DNA of 64,000 nt from Chitinophaga sp. Ak27 (lineage in GTDB: Bacteria > Bacteroidota > Bacteroidia > Chitinophagales > Chitinophagaceae), in NCBI RefSeq assembly GCF_012726295.1, contig NZ_JABAOB010000010.1, forward strand, positions 62,001-126,000, given 5' to 3'. Made by a program: the position numbers and the translations under genes. The notes under the pieces are model-generated. The model ran no database searches and had not been told where the DNA came from. It saw nothing but the letters and a program-made list of their open reading frames with translations. This document shows positions 56,449 through 64,000 of this stretch, piece after piece (position 1 is the first letter of the stretch; each line of letters opens with the position of its first letter).

Positions 56449-59400
56449 TTATTCGGTAATAAGCGGCAGTTTCACGTAAAAAGTAGTGCCTTCATTGAGG
56501 ATGGTTTCGAACCATATTTCCCCCCGCGCCTGTTCCGCAATGTTTTTGCACATGGCCAGCCCCAGGCCGGTACCGGAAGACTTGGTCGTAAAATTAGGCA
56601 CAAAGATGCGCGACTGTACCTCTGTTGAAATACCTTGTCCATTATCCGCTACGCTGACGATCACGTACTGGTCGGCAGATTTCTGCAAACGCACCCTGAT
56701 CTGCCCTTTCCTGTCGTCGGGAATGGCTTGTATGGCGTTGAGCAGCAGGTTGGTAAAGAGCCTGTTCATCTGCGTTTTATCGGCAAATACATAAAAGTCC
56801 TGCTCCGGCATGATATAAGTAACCTCACAGTCTTCATGTCCCTGGTACAGGGAAGTGAGCGAATGCACCACCTCATTCAGCAACACGGTTTCGTTATTTG
56901 GTTCGCCGATGCGGGCAAAGGCTGAAAAGTCGGATGCGATATTGGACAGGTGTTCGATCTGCTCTACCAGCGTGCCTGCCACGTTGCGCGACAGCTCCTT
57001 TACATTAGGCGAATCGCCGGCAATAGCGCGTTGCAGGTACTGGATGCTCAACTTCATGGGGGTAAGCGGATTCTTAATTTCGTGCGCTACCTGGCGGGCC
57101 ATTTCTCGCCAGGCCCCCTCCCGCTCGCTCTTGGCCAGCCTTGCTGCACTCACTTCCAGTTTACGCACCATTTTGTTATACTCTTTTACCAGCGCGCCAA
57201 TTTCATCATCTTTATCCCACTCAATTTCATCGTTACGCTGCCCCAGGTTCACGTGACGGAGCTTTTCTGTTACCAGGGAGAAGGAACGGGTGATTGAGTT
57301 GGTGATCAGCAGTGCCAGCATACCGGCAATGAGGAAGATAAAAGCGTTGAAATTAATCAGCGCTACCAGGAAGTTGGATATCTGTTGGTTCAGCTCTGTT
57401 TGCGTGGCAAAATATGGCACGTTCAGGTAAGCGATCACCTCGTGGGTATCATGATTGCGCAGGGGCATATAGCCCGACAGGAAAGGCATGATACCAATAT
57501 ATTCTGTATGAATAAACTGGATCTGCTCCTGGCGGAACAGGCGGAAATAGGCCTGTGGATCCATTTTTGAAGAAATCAGTCCTTTGTCGGTCATCAGTGG
57601 CTGCGTGGTGAGCTGCAGGTTGCCATCCCGGTCGTAGATGTTGATGTCGAGTGCCCTTTCGTCGGCGATATCAGAAAGGGAGGCAGATAATTTCTTCATT
57701 AGTTCAGAGTCGTATATATCTCCCACCTGGTCGAGATCGCGCTGATTTTCGAATACTTTCTCCACATCCTTCGCCACCTCCCTCATGGTTTTACTCAGTC
57801 GCTCGCGGTTTTGAGCTTCCGAGCGATAGATGAAGAATTTGATAGTAGTGATGCCGAGGATGAGGAAGGAAAATATGATAACGAAAATGATGGTGCCGTG
57901 TACTTTCTTACGGATGTTTACATCGATGAGGCTCCGCAGGTTAGCCAGGCGCATCCTGGCTTTAATGAGCAGGTCGAAAGCCTTGTAGATGACAATGATG
58001 AGCAGAAACAGGCAGAACATGTAAGCAAAGAGCGTAATGAATTCAATGAACATCCTGTTTTCCTTTACCACCATTACCACTTTTTCAGCCGACGCTCTGT
58101 AGATCAGTTCTGAATAGCCTTTAACAGATCTTATCTCTACATCAGTAGTGGGAAGATCGTGTGGATAGAGACGTATGGGGAAAGGAAAGTCGTTGTTGTT
58201 GCTCACGAGTATCCCTTTATCATACACCGCAAAGGAATAGGCGCCGGCGTATTCGCGGCCGGGATCGGAGAGGTCGCCTTCCACCAGCAGTTCTGGGTAA
58301 AGGCGGTCGCTGCTCACCGGTTTGGGCGATAAGGTATATACCAGCCAACCGGCTACGTCGTTATTGGCTTTACGAAATTCCTTCTTGGCGATATAGCTAT
58401 AGTCGTTGAAACTGCGTTCGTAATAGTAAAGATCGTTGCCTGGAACCAAAGAGGATGCAGCTTCCGGGTTGGTAAACATCAACCGGTTAAAAGTCATCAG
58501 GCTCACGGTATCCGAAGAAAACAGGGAGGCGCCGTTTTCATCATAGGCATAGATATTTACCTTAAACCGGCTCAGGTATCCCTGGAAATATTTCTGTAAG
58601 AGTTCATCGAAAGCCGCCTTACGGTGGTCCCTGGCGCCGTGGTCCTGGAAGAAAAACTGGATGGCTTCATCTTGTTCTATCTTTTTCCCGATATCGTTCA
58701 GCAGCATTTCCAGGTAAGGATCTTTCTGTTTCGACAGGTCTTCCGCCAGTTTCTCCCGGGCATATAACTCTTTGTGATTGTTGTAGTGTACCAGTGCGCC
58801 GGAAGTGGTGATAGTCAACAGGAAAAGCCAGAACAGGAAAGGAACGGTAGCCAGGCTGCTTTCGAAACGATCGGCAATAAAATCGAGTAGTACGATATAC
58901 AGCAACAGCCAGACTACCATGGATATGGAGAAGGGCAATTCAGGGTTATGCACCCGGAACAGCAGCCAGATGATACCTACAGCCCCCAGCCAGATGTATT
59001 TGGTGCGGTACTGGAAATTGGTGAGCTCATTGAGCAGGTAATTAATAATCTGGGAGAAGAATAAAAAGCTGAACGAGATGAATCCCAGGACCACAAAGCC
59101 GATGACACTGTACATAATACTGTATTCCGGCAGGCTGATAAAGTTGGTTACATCAAATGATATCTTGGAATCGATTACCAGGCTTTGGATCAGGTCGGCC
59201 ATGAATTGCTCTACGATATAGAGAATGAGGCTGGCAACGATGATCACCCCGCTTTGCAGCCAGCGGTTCCTGATCACTGGCGGGTTGATCGTTTTCACGT
59301 GTTCCCGGAAAAAGAGGACCATCCAGAATGCGAGCAGCACGTTGATGAGCAGGTCGCCAAGGGAGTAAAACACCTCATCTTTCGCATAGATCCTGGGGTC

Positions 59401-60270
59401 GAAGATATTGAGCTCTTTCAGGTCGAACGGGAAGGGGTACATATAGCTGAGCACCCGGAGCCCGAATACGATGAGAAACAGGAACAGGAAGCCATACAGC
59501 GGGTTCGTGGTTTTGGCCAGCAGGGTGGCAAAGAGGTTCAGGAATATCAGCACACAGATACAGCCCAGTACCCGCAGCAGTACGCTCAGGTTATTGGGTG
59601 GATGCACGTGCATGCCGGCGTTGTAGTCGAGATAAAAAAGCGTTTGTCCGTTTCCGTTATTCACCGGCAGGATAATATGTTCCGGTAGTTGCAGGGCTGG
59701 CATTTCCCGCAGGATGCTGTATTCATCGCCCAGTTCTTCCTTATGGTAAAAGTGGCTGACGAGGTAACTGTTTTTGATGGCATATTCCATGCGCACCGGT
59801 ATTGCGCCTACCAGAAATTGCTGGTGGCTGGCAGTAGATTTAAGCCGGCGGGTAAGCACTTCATAATAGCCGTTTTTCAGTTTCATGAAGCGGTCGCCCG
59901 GTTGCAGGATCGTTTGCAGCTCCTCTGGCTGTACCTGGCTGGTATTCCAGAAGGTGAGCCATACGCCGGAGTTGGAGGAGTCGTAGGCGAAGAGATAGTA
60001 TTCCGGCTGGTTGGTAAGCTGGTCCAGTGTTTTCTGATCATAGCTGCGATGCAGCAGGGCATTGGCGAGCGAAGTATCTGCCACCAGGCGTTGAAAATCT
60101 TTTTCGCGCTGGTGGATACTTTTCTCCATGCTGCGTTTCACGCCCTGTGGCGAGGAGTAGTACGACCAGTAGTTGCTGAACAGGAAGGCGAAGGTAAAGA
60201 GCCAGGCAGCCACGATCAACAGGTATCCGTGCCGGAGGAAAAAGAGTCTTATTTCTTTAGCGTCGATCAA
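56449..60270 (-). CDS. Large NtrY-like membrane histidine kinase
   Basis: The 1273-residue protein has many membrane helices: one near residue 20, a block of about 8 between 225 and 500, and pairs near 770, 840 and 1000. Two extracytoplasmic sensor-like regions and a HAMP-like linker (ITNSITRSFSLVTEKLRHVNLG) separate them. The kinase core is of the NtrY type, with His near 1062 in AWREMARQVAHEIKNPLTPMKLSIQYLQRA and a HATPase_c domain (LFTNLLLNAIQAIP, ADNGQGI, SGTGLGLAMCKNI). No response regulator is next to it. It follows mazG by 5 bases, so the two are cotranscribed. Confidence 0.93.
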   Translation of the reverse strand: MIDAKEIRLFFLRHGYLLIVAAWLFTFAFLFSNYWSYYSSPQGVKRSMEKSIHQREKDFQRLVADTSLANALLHRSYDQKTLDQLTNQPEYYLFAYDSSNSGVWLTFWNTSQVQPEELQTILQPGDRFMKLKNGYYEVLTRRLKSTASHQQFLVGAIPVRMEYAIKNSYLVSHFYHKEELGDEYSILREMPALQLPEHIILPVNNGNGQTLFYLDYNAGMHVHPPNNLSVLLRVLGCICVLIFLNLFATLLAKTTNPLYGFLFLFLIVFGLRVLSYMYPFPFDLKELNIFDPRIYAKDEVFYSLGDLLINVLLAFWMVLFFREHVKTINPPVIRNRWLQSGVIIVASLILYIVEQFMADLIQSLVIDSKISFDVTNFISLPEYSIMYSVIGFVVLGFISFSFLFFSQIINYLLNELTNFQYRTKYIWLGAVGIIWLLFRVHNPELPFSISMVVWLLLYIVLLDFIADRFESSLATVPFLFWLFLLTITTSGALVHYNNHKELYAREKLAEDLSKQKDPYLEMLLNDIGKKIEQDEAIQFFFQDHGARDHRKAAFDELLQKYFQGYLSRFKVNIYAYDENGASLFSSDTVSLMTFNRLMFTNPEAASSLVPGNDLYYYERSFNDYSYIAKKEFRKANNDVAGWLVYTLSPKPVSSDRLYPELLVEGDLSDPGREYAGAYSFAVYDKGILVSNNNDFPFPIRLYPHDLPTTDVEIRSVKGYSELIYRASAEKVVMVVKENRMFIEFITLFAYMFCLFLLIIVIYKAFDLLIKARMRLANLRSLIDVNIRKKVHGTIIFVIIFSFLILGITTIKFFIYRSEAQNRERLSKTMREVAKDVEKVFENQRDLDQVGDIYDSELMKKLSASLSDIADERALDINIYDRDGNLQLTTQPLMTDKGLISSKMDPQAYFRLFRQEQIQFIHTEYIGIMPFLSGYMPLRNHDTHEVIAYLNVPYFATQTELNQQISNFLVALINFNAFIFLIAGMLALLITNSITRSFSLVTEKLRHVNLGQRNDEIEWDKDDEIGALVKEYNKMVRKLEVSAARLAKSEREGAWREMARQVAHEIKNPLTPMKLSIQYLQRAIAGDSPNVKELSRNVAGTLVEQIEHLSNIASDFSAFARIGEPNNETVLLNEVVHSLTSLYQGHEDCEVTYIMPEQDFYVFADKTQMNRLFTNLLLNAIQAIPDDRKGQIRVRLQKSADQYVIVSVADNGQGISTEVQSRIFVPNFTTKSSGTGLGLAMCKNIAEQARGEIWFETILNEGTTFYVKLPLITE

Positions 60271-60275
60271 TGCGT

Positions 60276-61046
60276 TTATAATTTTTCGGTGGCTTTCACC
60301 TGGTTCCAGAGTGTATCCATTTCCGTTAAGTTCATGTCATTGAGGGTGCGGCCTTGTTGCAGGGCCAGGGCTTCCATGGCCTGGAAGCGGCGCTGGAATT
60401 TTTTGTTGGTACGTTCCAATGCGTTTTCCGCGTCGATATCGAGGAAGCGGGAGTAATTGACGAGGGAGAACATTACGTCGCCAAATTCATCTTCTATCTG
60501 TTCTTTATTCCCGGATTGGACCACCTCTTCCAGTTCTGCCACTTCTTCCTTCACTTTATCCCATACCTGGCTGGTGGTATCCCACTCGAAGCCAGTTTGT
60601 TTGGCTTTTTCCTGGAGGCGCATCGCTTTCACCAGTGCAGGCAGTGATTGTGGTACGCCGCTGAGCACTGATTTTTTGCCTTCTTTGAGCTTCAGTTTTT
60701 CCCAGTTTTGTTTGACCTGGTCTTCTGTTTCGGCTTTAACATCACCGTAGATATGTGGGTGGCGGTGGATGAGTTTATCGCATACGCCGTTGATGACATC
60801 GTTGATATCAAATTGTTGTTGTTCCGAGCCTATTTTGGCATAAAACACGATATGCAGGAGGATATCGCCCAGTTCTTCCCTGATAGCCTTCCAGTTTTCT
60901 TCAGTAATGGCGTCTGCCAGCTCATAAGTTTCCTCGATGGTGAGCTGCCGGAGCGTTTGGATGGTTTGCTTGCGGTCCCAGGGGCATTTTTCCCTTAAAT
61001 CGTCCATGATCTGCAGGAGGCGATCAAAAGTAGCTGTCTTTTCCAT
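60276..61046 (-). CDS. mazG: Nucleoside triphosphate pyrophosphohydrolase MazG
   Basis: The 256-residue protein has two MazG domains. The N-terminal one has LREKCPWDRKQTIQTL and TIEETYELADAI, and EELGDILLHIVFYAKIG; the second has EEVAELEEVVQSGN and DEFGDVMFSLVNYSRF with the Glu/Asp metal ligands. It hydrolyses non-canonical or excess NTPs. It is the first gene of the operon with the NtrY-like kinase. Confidence 0.96.
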   Translation of the reverse strand: MEKTATFDRLLQIMDDLREKCPWDRKQTIQTLRQLTIEETYELADAITEENWKAIREELGDILLHIVFYAKIGSEQQQFDINDVINGVCDKLIHRHPHIYGDVKAETEDQVKQNWEKLKLKEGKKSVLSGVPQSLPALVKAMRLQEKAKQTGFEWDTTSQVWDKVKEEVAELEEVVQSGNKEQIEDEFGDVMFSLVNYSRFLDIDAENALERTNKKFQRRFQAMEALALQQGRTLNDMNLTEMDTLWNQVKATEKL

Positions 61047-61155
61047 ATTTTGTAAAAATAGGGATCATTTCGGGGATTTTGATATTTAGGCTCCGGGCGG
61101 GAGGAAACCTGTAAAAATGGGGATTTCTTTTTCTTGGTTAAAAGCCCATTTTACT

Positions 61156-61163
61156 TACATTTG
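61156..61163 (+). promoter_or_regulatory. Promoter of tex
   Basis: TACATTTG (TAnnTTTG) has a TTG at 61134-61136, 19 bases upstream, matching the -33/-7 pattern. It leaves a leader of about 120 bases before the tex start. Confidence 0.65.
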
Positions 61164-61287
61164 CGAGCTATAAAATTGTAGTGATTTCATGGTTGGGAGA
61201 TGGCTGTATTTTGTTGCTGCAAAGGATTTTTTGCTGTAATGGAATCGAAAGATCTGACAATCAAAAATCCCAAAAAAGTATTGAGTT

Positions 61288-63564
61288 ATGAATCCGAAAC
61301 ACATTGCGCTTATTTCATCGGAGTTAGGTATTTCCGGCAAGCAGGCAGAAAATACCATGACCCTGTTATCTGAAGGTTCTACGGTGCCTTTCATCAGTCG
61401 TTACCGTAAAGAGGTAACGGGTAGCCTGGATGAAGTACAGATAGGCCGTATAGAGGACCTGCAGAAGCGTTACAAGGAAGTGGATGATCGTCGTGAGTTT
61501 ATTATCAAAACGATTACGGAACAAGAGAAAATGACTCCTGAGCTGCTGGCCAAACTGGAAGAAACCTGGGTATTGGCGGAGCTGGAAGACATTTATCTGC
61601 CTTATAAACCCAAGCGTAAAACGCGTGCAACGGTGGCTATTGAAAAGGGATTGGAGCCGCTGGCCAAGCTGTTATTTGAGCAGCAGGACACTGATACTGC
61701 CGCTGCTGAAACCTTTATCAACGAGCAGGTGGCTACGTCTGAAGAGGCTTTGAAAGGCGCCCGTGATATTATTGCGGAATGGATCAATGAAAATGCCGAG
61801 TGCCGCGATAAGCTGCGTAAATTGTTTGCCAATACTGCCAAGCTTACCTCTAAAGTAGTAGAAGGTAAAGAAGCGGAAGGTGATAAATATAAAGACTATT
61901 TCGAGTTTTCAGAGGATTTGCGGGAAATGCCTTCTCACCGGGTACTGGCTATATTACGGGCAGAAAACGAGGGTATCCTTTTTAGCTCTATAGCACCGGT
62001 TGAAGAAGATGCGAATGCGCTGATCAACAAACAATTTGTAACCGGTAAAGGGGCTGCTGCAGAGCAGGTAACCAAAGCTGCTGCCGACGCGTACAAACGT
62101 CTGTTGCGTCCTTCCCTGGAAAATGAGTTCAGGGCGGTGGCCAAGGAAAAAGCAGATGCCGAAGCAATAGAAGTATTTGCGGAAAACCTGCGCCAGTTGC
62201 TGCTCGCAGCGCCGTTGGGCCCTAAAGGCGTTATTGCCATTGACCCTGGTTACAGAACTGGTTGTAAAATAGTAGCGCTGGACAACCAGGGTAATATGCA
62301 GGCGCACGACGTTATTTTCCCGCTGGAAAAAAATTACAAACGGGATGATGCCGAAGCCTTGCTGAAGAAGTGGGCTGATAAATACGATACCGCTGCCATT
62401 GCTGTAGGTAATGGTACTGCAGGTCGTGAAACAGAGGAATTTGTGAAGAAGATCGACTTTGGTAAGAAGATCAATGTATTTATGGTGAATGAAAGCGGTG
62501 CTTCCGTATATTCTGCTTCGGAAGTAGCGCGGGAAGAGTTCCCTGACTACGATGTAACGGTGAGGGGGGCTGTTTCCATTGGCCGTCGTTTGATAGATCC
62601 GCTGGCTGAGCTGGTGAAGATAGATCCTAAAGCTATTGGCGTGGGGCAGTACCAGCATGATGTAAGCCAGTCGTCGCTGAAACAGAGCCTGGACCGTGTA
62701 GTCGTGAGCTGTGTAAATAACGTGGGCGTAAACCTGAATACCGCTTCCAAGCATTTGCTGGCCTATATTTCCGGCCTGGGTCCTTCCCTGGCGGAAAACA
62801 TCGTAAAATACCGTAAAGAAAACGGAGCTTTCAGCAACCGTATGCAGTTGAAGAAAGTACATCGTTTGGGAGATAAAGCATTTGAACAATGCGCCGGCTT
62901 CCTCCGTATTGAAAACGGGGATAATCCACTGGATAATTCAGCGGTGCATCCGGAGCGTTACGATCTCATTAAGAACATGGCGGAAAAGCAACATTGCACG
63001 GTACCCGACCTGATGAGTAAAGATGACCTGCGTAAGCAGATCAATCCGAAAGATTATGTGAGTGAAGAAGTAGGTTTGCTGACATTGGAAGATATCCTTA
63101 AGGAGCTGGCTAAGCCCAGCCGCGACCCGAGGGATGAGATCTCCATCTTTGAATATGCCGAGGGTATCCATAAGATAGAGGACGTGAAACCAGGTATGGT
63201 ATTACCGGGTGTAGTAACCAACATTACCGCGTTTGGAGCGTTCGTAGATATAGGTGTGAAGCAGGATGGACTGGTGCATATTTCCCATCTCTCCAATAAA
63301 TTTATCAGCAATCCTAATGAGGCAGTGAAGCTGAATCAGAAGGTGCAGGTAACGGTATTGGAAATAGACGTAGCACGTAAGCGTATTTCTTTGTCGATGA
63401 AAGACAGCAATGCCGGCGGAGCTCAGGGGCAGCGTAAAAACCAGGATGCCCGCAATAACGATACACGCCGCGAGCCGCGCAGGGATAAACCAGCCGCGAA
63501 GGAAGCGCCGTTAAACGATTTCCAGGCTAAGCTGGCCGCGTTAAAGAATAAGTTTGACCATTAA
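61288..63564 (+). CDS. tex: Tex-family RNA-binding transcription accessory protein
   Basis: The 758-residue protein has the Tex N-terminal helical domain (to about 200), the YqgF-like RNase H-fold domain (GVIAIDPGYRTGCKIVALD near 310), helix-hairpin-helix motifs (TASKHLLAYISGLGPSLAENIV), and a C-terminal S1 domain (GMVLPGVVTNITAFGAFVDIGVKQDGLVHISHL, about 640-710). A charged tail rich in Arg, Asp and Asn follows. Tex binds RNA and is linked to transcription and ribosome function. It is transcribed alone. Confidence 0.96.
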   Translation: MNPKHIALISSELGISGKQAENTMTLLSEGSTVPFISRYRKEVTGSLDEVQIGRIEDLQKRYKEVDDRREFIIKTITEQEKMTPELLAKLEETWVLAELEDIYLPYKPKRKTRATVAIEKGLEPLAKLLFEQQDTDTAAAETFINEQVATSEEALKGARDIIAEWINENAECRDKLRKLFANTAKLTSKVVEGKEAEGDKYKDYFEFSEDLREMPSHRVLAILRAENEGILFSSIAPVEEDANALINKQFVTGKGAAAEQVTKAAADAYKRLLRPSLENEFRAVAKEKADAEAIEVFAENLRQLLLAAPLGPKGVIAIDPGYRTGCKIVALDNQGNMQAHDVIFPLEKNYKRDDAEALLKKWADKYDTAAIAVGNGTAGRETEEFVKKIDFGKKINVFMVNESGASVYSASEVAREEFPDYDVTVRGAVSIGRRLIDPLAELVKIDPKAIGVGQYQHDVSQSSLKQSLDRVVVSCVNNVGVNLNTASKHLLAYISGLGPSLAENIVKYRKENGAFSNRMQLKKVHRLGDKAFEQCAGFLRIENGDNPLDNSAVHPERYDLIKNMAEKQHCTVPDLMSKDDLRKQINPKDYVSEEVGLLTLEDILKELAKPSRDPRDEISIFEYAEGIHKIEDVKPGMVLPGVVTNITAFGAFVDIGVKQDGLVHISHLSNKFISNPNEAVKLNQKVQVTVLEIDVARKRISLSMKDSNAGGAQGQRKNQDARNNDTRREPRRDKPAAKEAPLNDFQAKLAALKNKFDH

Positions 63565-63584
63565 TAAAGAACGGAAAGCTTAAA

Positions 63585-63659
63585 GCAAAAAGCTATTGTG
63601 GAGAATGATCTTAGCGAATACTTAAAATCGCTTTGGTTTTCTCCACAATAGCTTTTTGC
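63585..63659. repeat. Dispersed nested palindrome, copy 6
   Basis: A perfect 21-bp arm (63585-63605, GCAAAAAGCTATTGTGGAG at the start) pairs with 63639-63659. The loop carries TTAGCGAATACTTAAAATCGCTTTGG, an inner palindrome like that of copy 4. It lies between the convergent ends of tex and the partial gene at the right edge. Confidence 0.88.
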
Positions 63660-63688
63660 ATTAGGCTCATTAGCTCACCTGCTTATTA

Positions 63689-64000
63689 TCAACGTTCAAA
63701 CTTCTGCATCCATTGCAGGAATTTCTCGGGATAGTCGGTATCTCCTTTTTCACTAAAAAGGAGGAGGTTGCGATTGACCGTGATACCTACGTAGATAATA
63801 TCCCGATCGATATCTATTGCCAATGCGGCCTCATCGTAGCCTGACTTTCCCGGCATATATCCTTCGTTGAAGAGGATCTGGCTTTCTACTTCGATAGGAG
63901 GGGTTACTTTAAACCGTTCGAAGAAAGTTTTCCTGGCTTTGCTGATCAGGGCTTCGAAGCGGCGTTTCAGCGGTTCTTTTTCGAATACGCCGCATTCCAG
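63689..64000 (-). CDS. Unrecognised protein, C-terminal part (cut by window edge)
   Basis: The last 103 codons of a gene enter from the right edge and end at the TGA at 63689-63691. They read LECGVFEKEPLKRRF, a basic helix, then IEVESQILFNEGYMPGK, AALAIDIDRDIIYVGIT, and the end YPEKFLQWMQKFER. The alternating hydrophobic strands suggest a small alpha/beta domain. I do not recognise a family. No signal or membrane segment is visible in this part. Confidence 0.7.
   Translation of the reverse strand: MECGVFEKEPLKRRFEALISKARKTFFERFKVTPPIEVESQILFNEGYMPGKSGYDEAALAIDIDRDIIYVGITVNRNLLLFSEKGDTDYPEKFLQWMQKFER

Noticed and set aside
18128..63659. The six palindromes as parts of a CRISPR array
   Set aside because: They are spaced by kilobases, have no regular spacers and no cas genes are nearby.
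1..64000. tRNA, rRNA, riboswitch, insertion sequence or prophage genes
   Set aside because: None could be supported by eye in the intergenic regions; a covariance-model search would be needed to exclude small RNAs.

Overview
The window is chromosomal DNA of a Bacteroidota bacterium, most likely a member of the Chitinophagaceae close to Chitinophaga. The evidence is a fused SecDF, a long NusB (309 aa), a cysteine-free bL32, several proteins with type IX secretion (T9SS) sorting tails, many lipoproteins with an SxC-type lipobox, Bacteroidota-typical families (DUF1573, DUF3810, DUF4397, S46 peptidase), and promoters of the TAnnTTTG type instead of -10/-35 boxes. I found no tRNA or rRNA gene, insertion sequence, prophage, or CRISPR array.

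Layout: 1-2.4 kb holds the start of an FKBP-like lipoprotein and groS-groL. 2.7-5.6 kb is a forward housekeeping run (nusB, DUF1573 lipoprotein, yajC, coaE, HesB/IscA-like protein) that converges on secDF (5.7-8.9 kb). 9-12.6 kb holds a beta-lactamase-fold serine hydrolase and two lipoproteins of unknown role in visibly AT-richer DNA. 12.8-18.1 kb carries an aspartate aminotransferase, a small membrane-anchored protein, an M23 peptidase, a methylmalonyl-CoA mutase large subunit and a methyltransferase. 18.2-28.7 kb is rich in exported peptidases: S46 (DPP11-like), M57, S8 with a T9SS tail, and a DUF6055 zinc-peptidase-like protein with a T9SS tail. A LytS-type histidine kinase lies among them, followed by the wreck of its response regulator.

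28.7-36.8 kb is a long reverse-strand series (sfp-like transferase, aroK, DUF423, alpha/beta hydrolase, ftsK, lolA, lpd). 36.9-39.4 kb holds dcd and a two-gene nucleic-acid repair cassette (HD-Pnk end-healing enzyme plus RNA ligase). 39.5-51.9 kb is a mix of lipoproteins and metabolic genes (DUF885, DUF4272, DUF1080, SRPBCC, YtxH, TlpA-like, YggS, acyl-CoA dehydrogenase, arginase, DUF3810, fructosamine-kinase-like). 51.9-64 kb has a hybrid histidine kinase, the DUF177-rpmF-plsX operon, a 1273-residue NtrY-like kinase with mazG, tex, and the end of an unrecognised gene.

The most interesting unexplained structure is a family of six dispersed, about 60-120 bp palindromes (near 18.1, 30.2, 37.5, 41.3, 47.5 and 63.6 kb). 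They share the arm AGCAAAAAGCTATTG, and the long copies have a second smaller palindrome in the loop. They always lie at gene 3' ends, usually between convergent genes. Other points worth following are the decayed LytR-type regulator, the repair cassette with an unusually strong Shine-Dalgarno sequence, and an IscA-like protein without its C-terminal CGCG motif.
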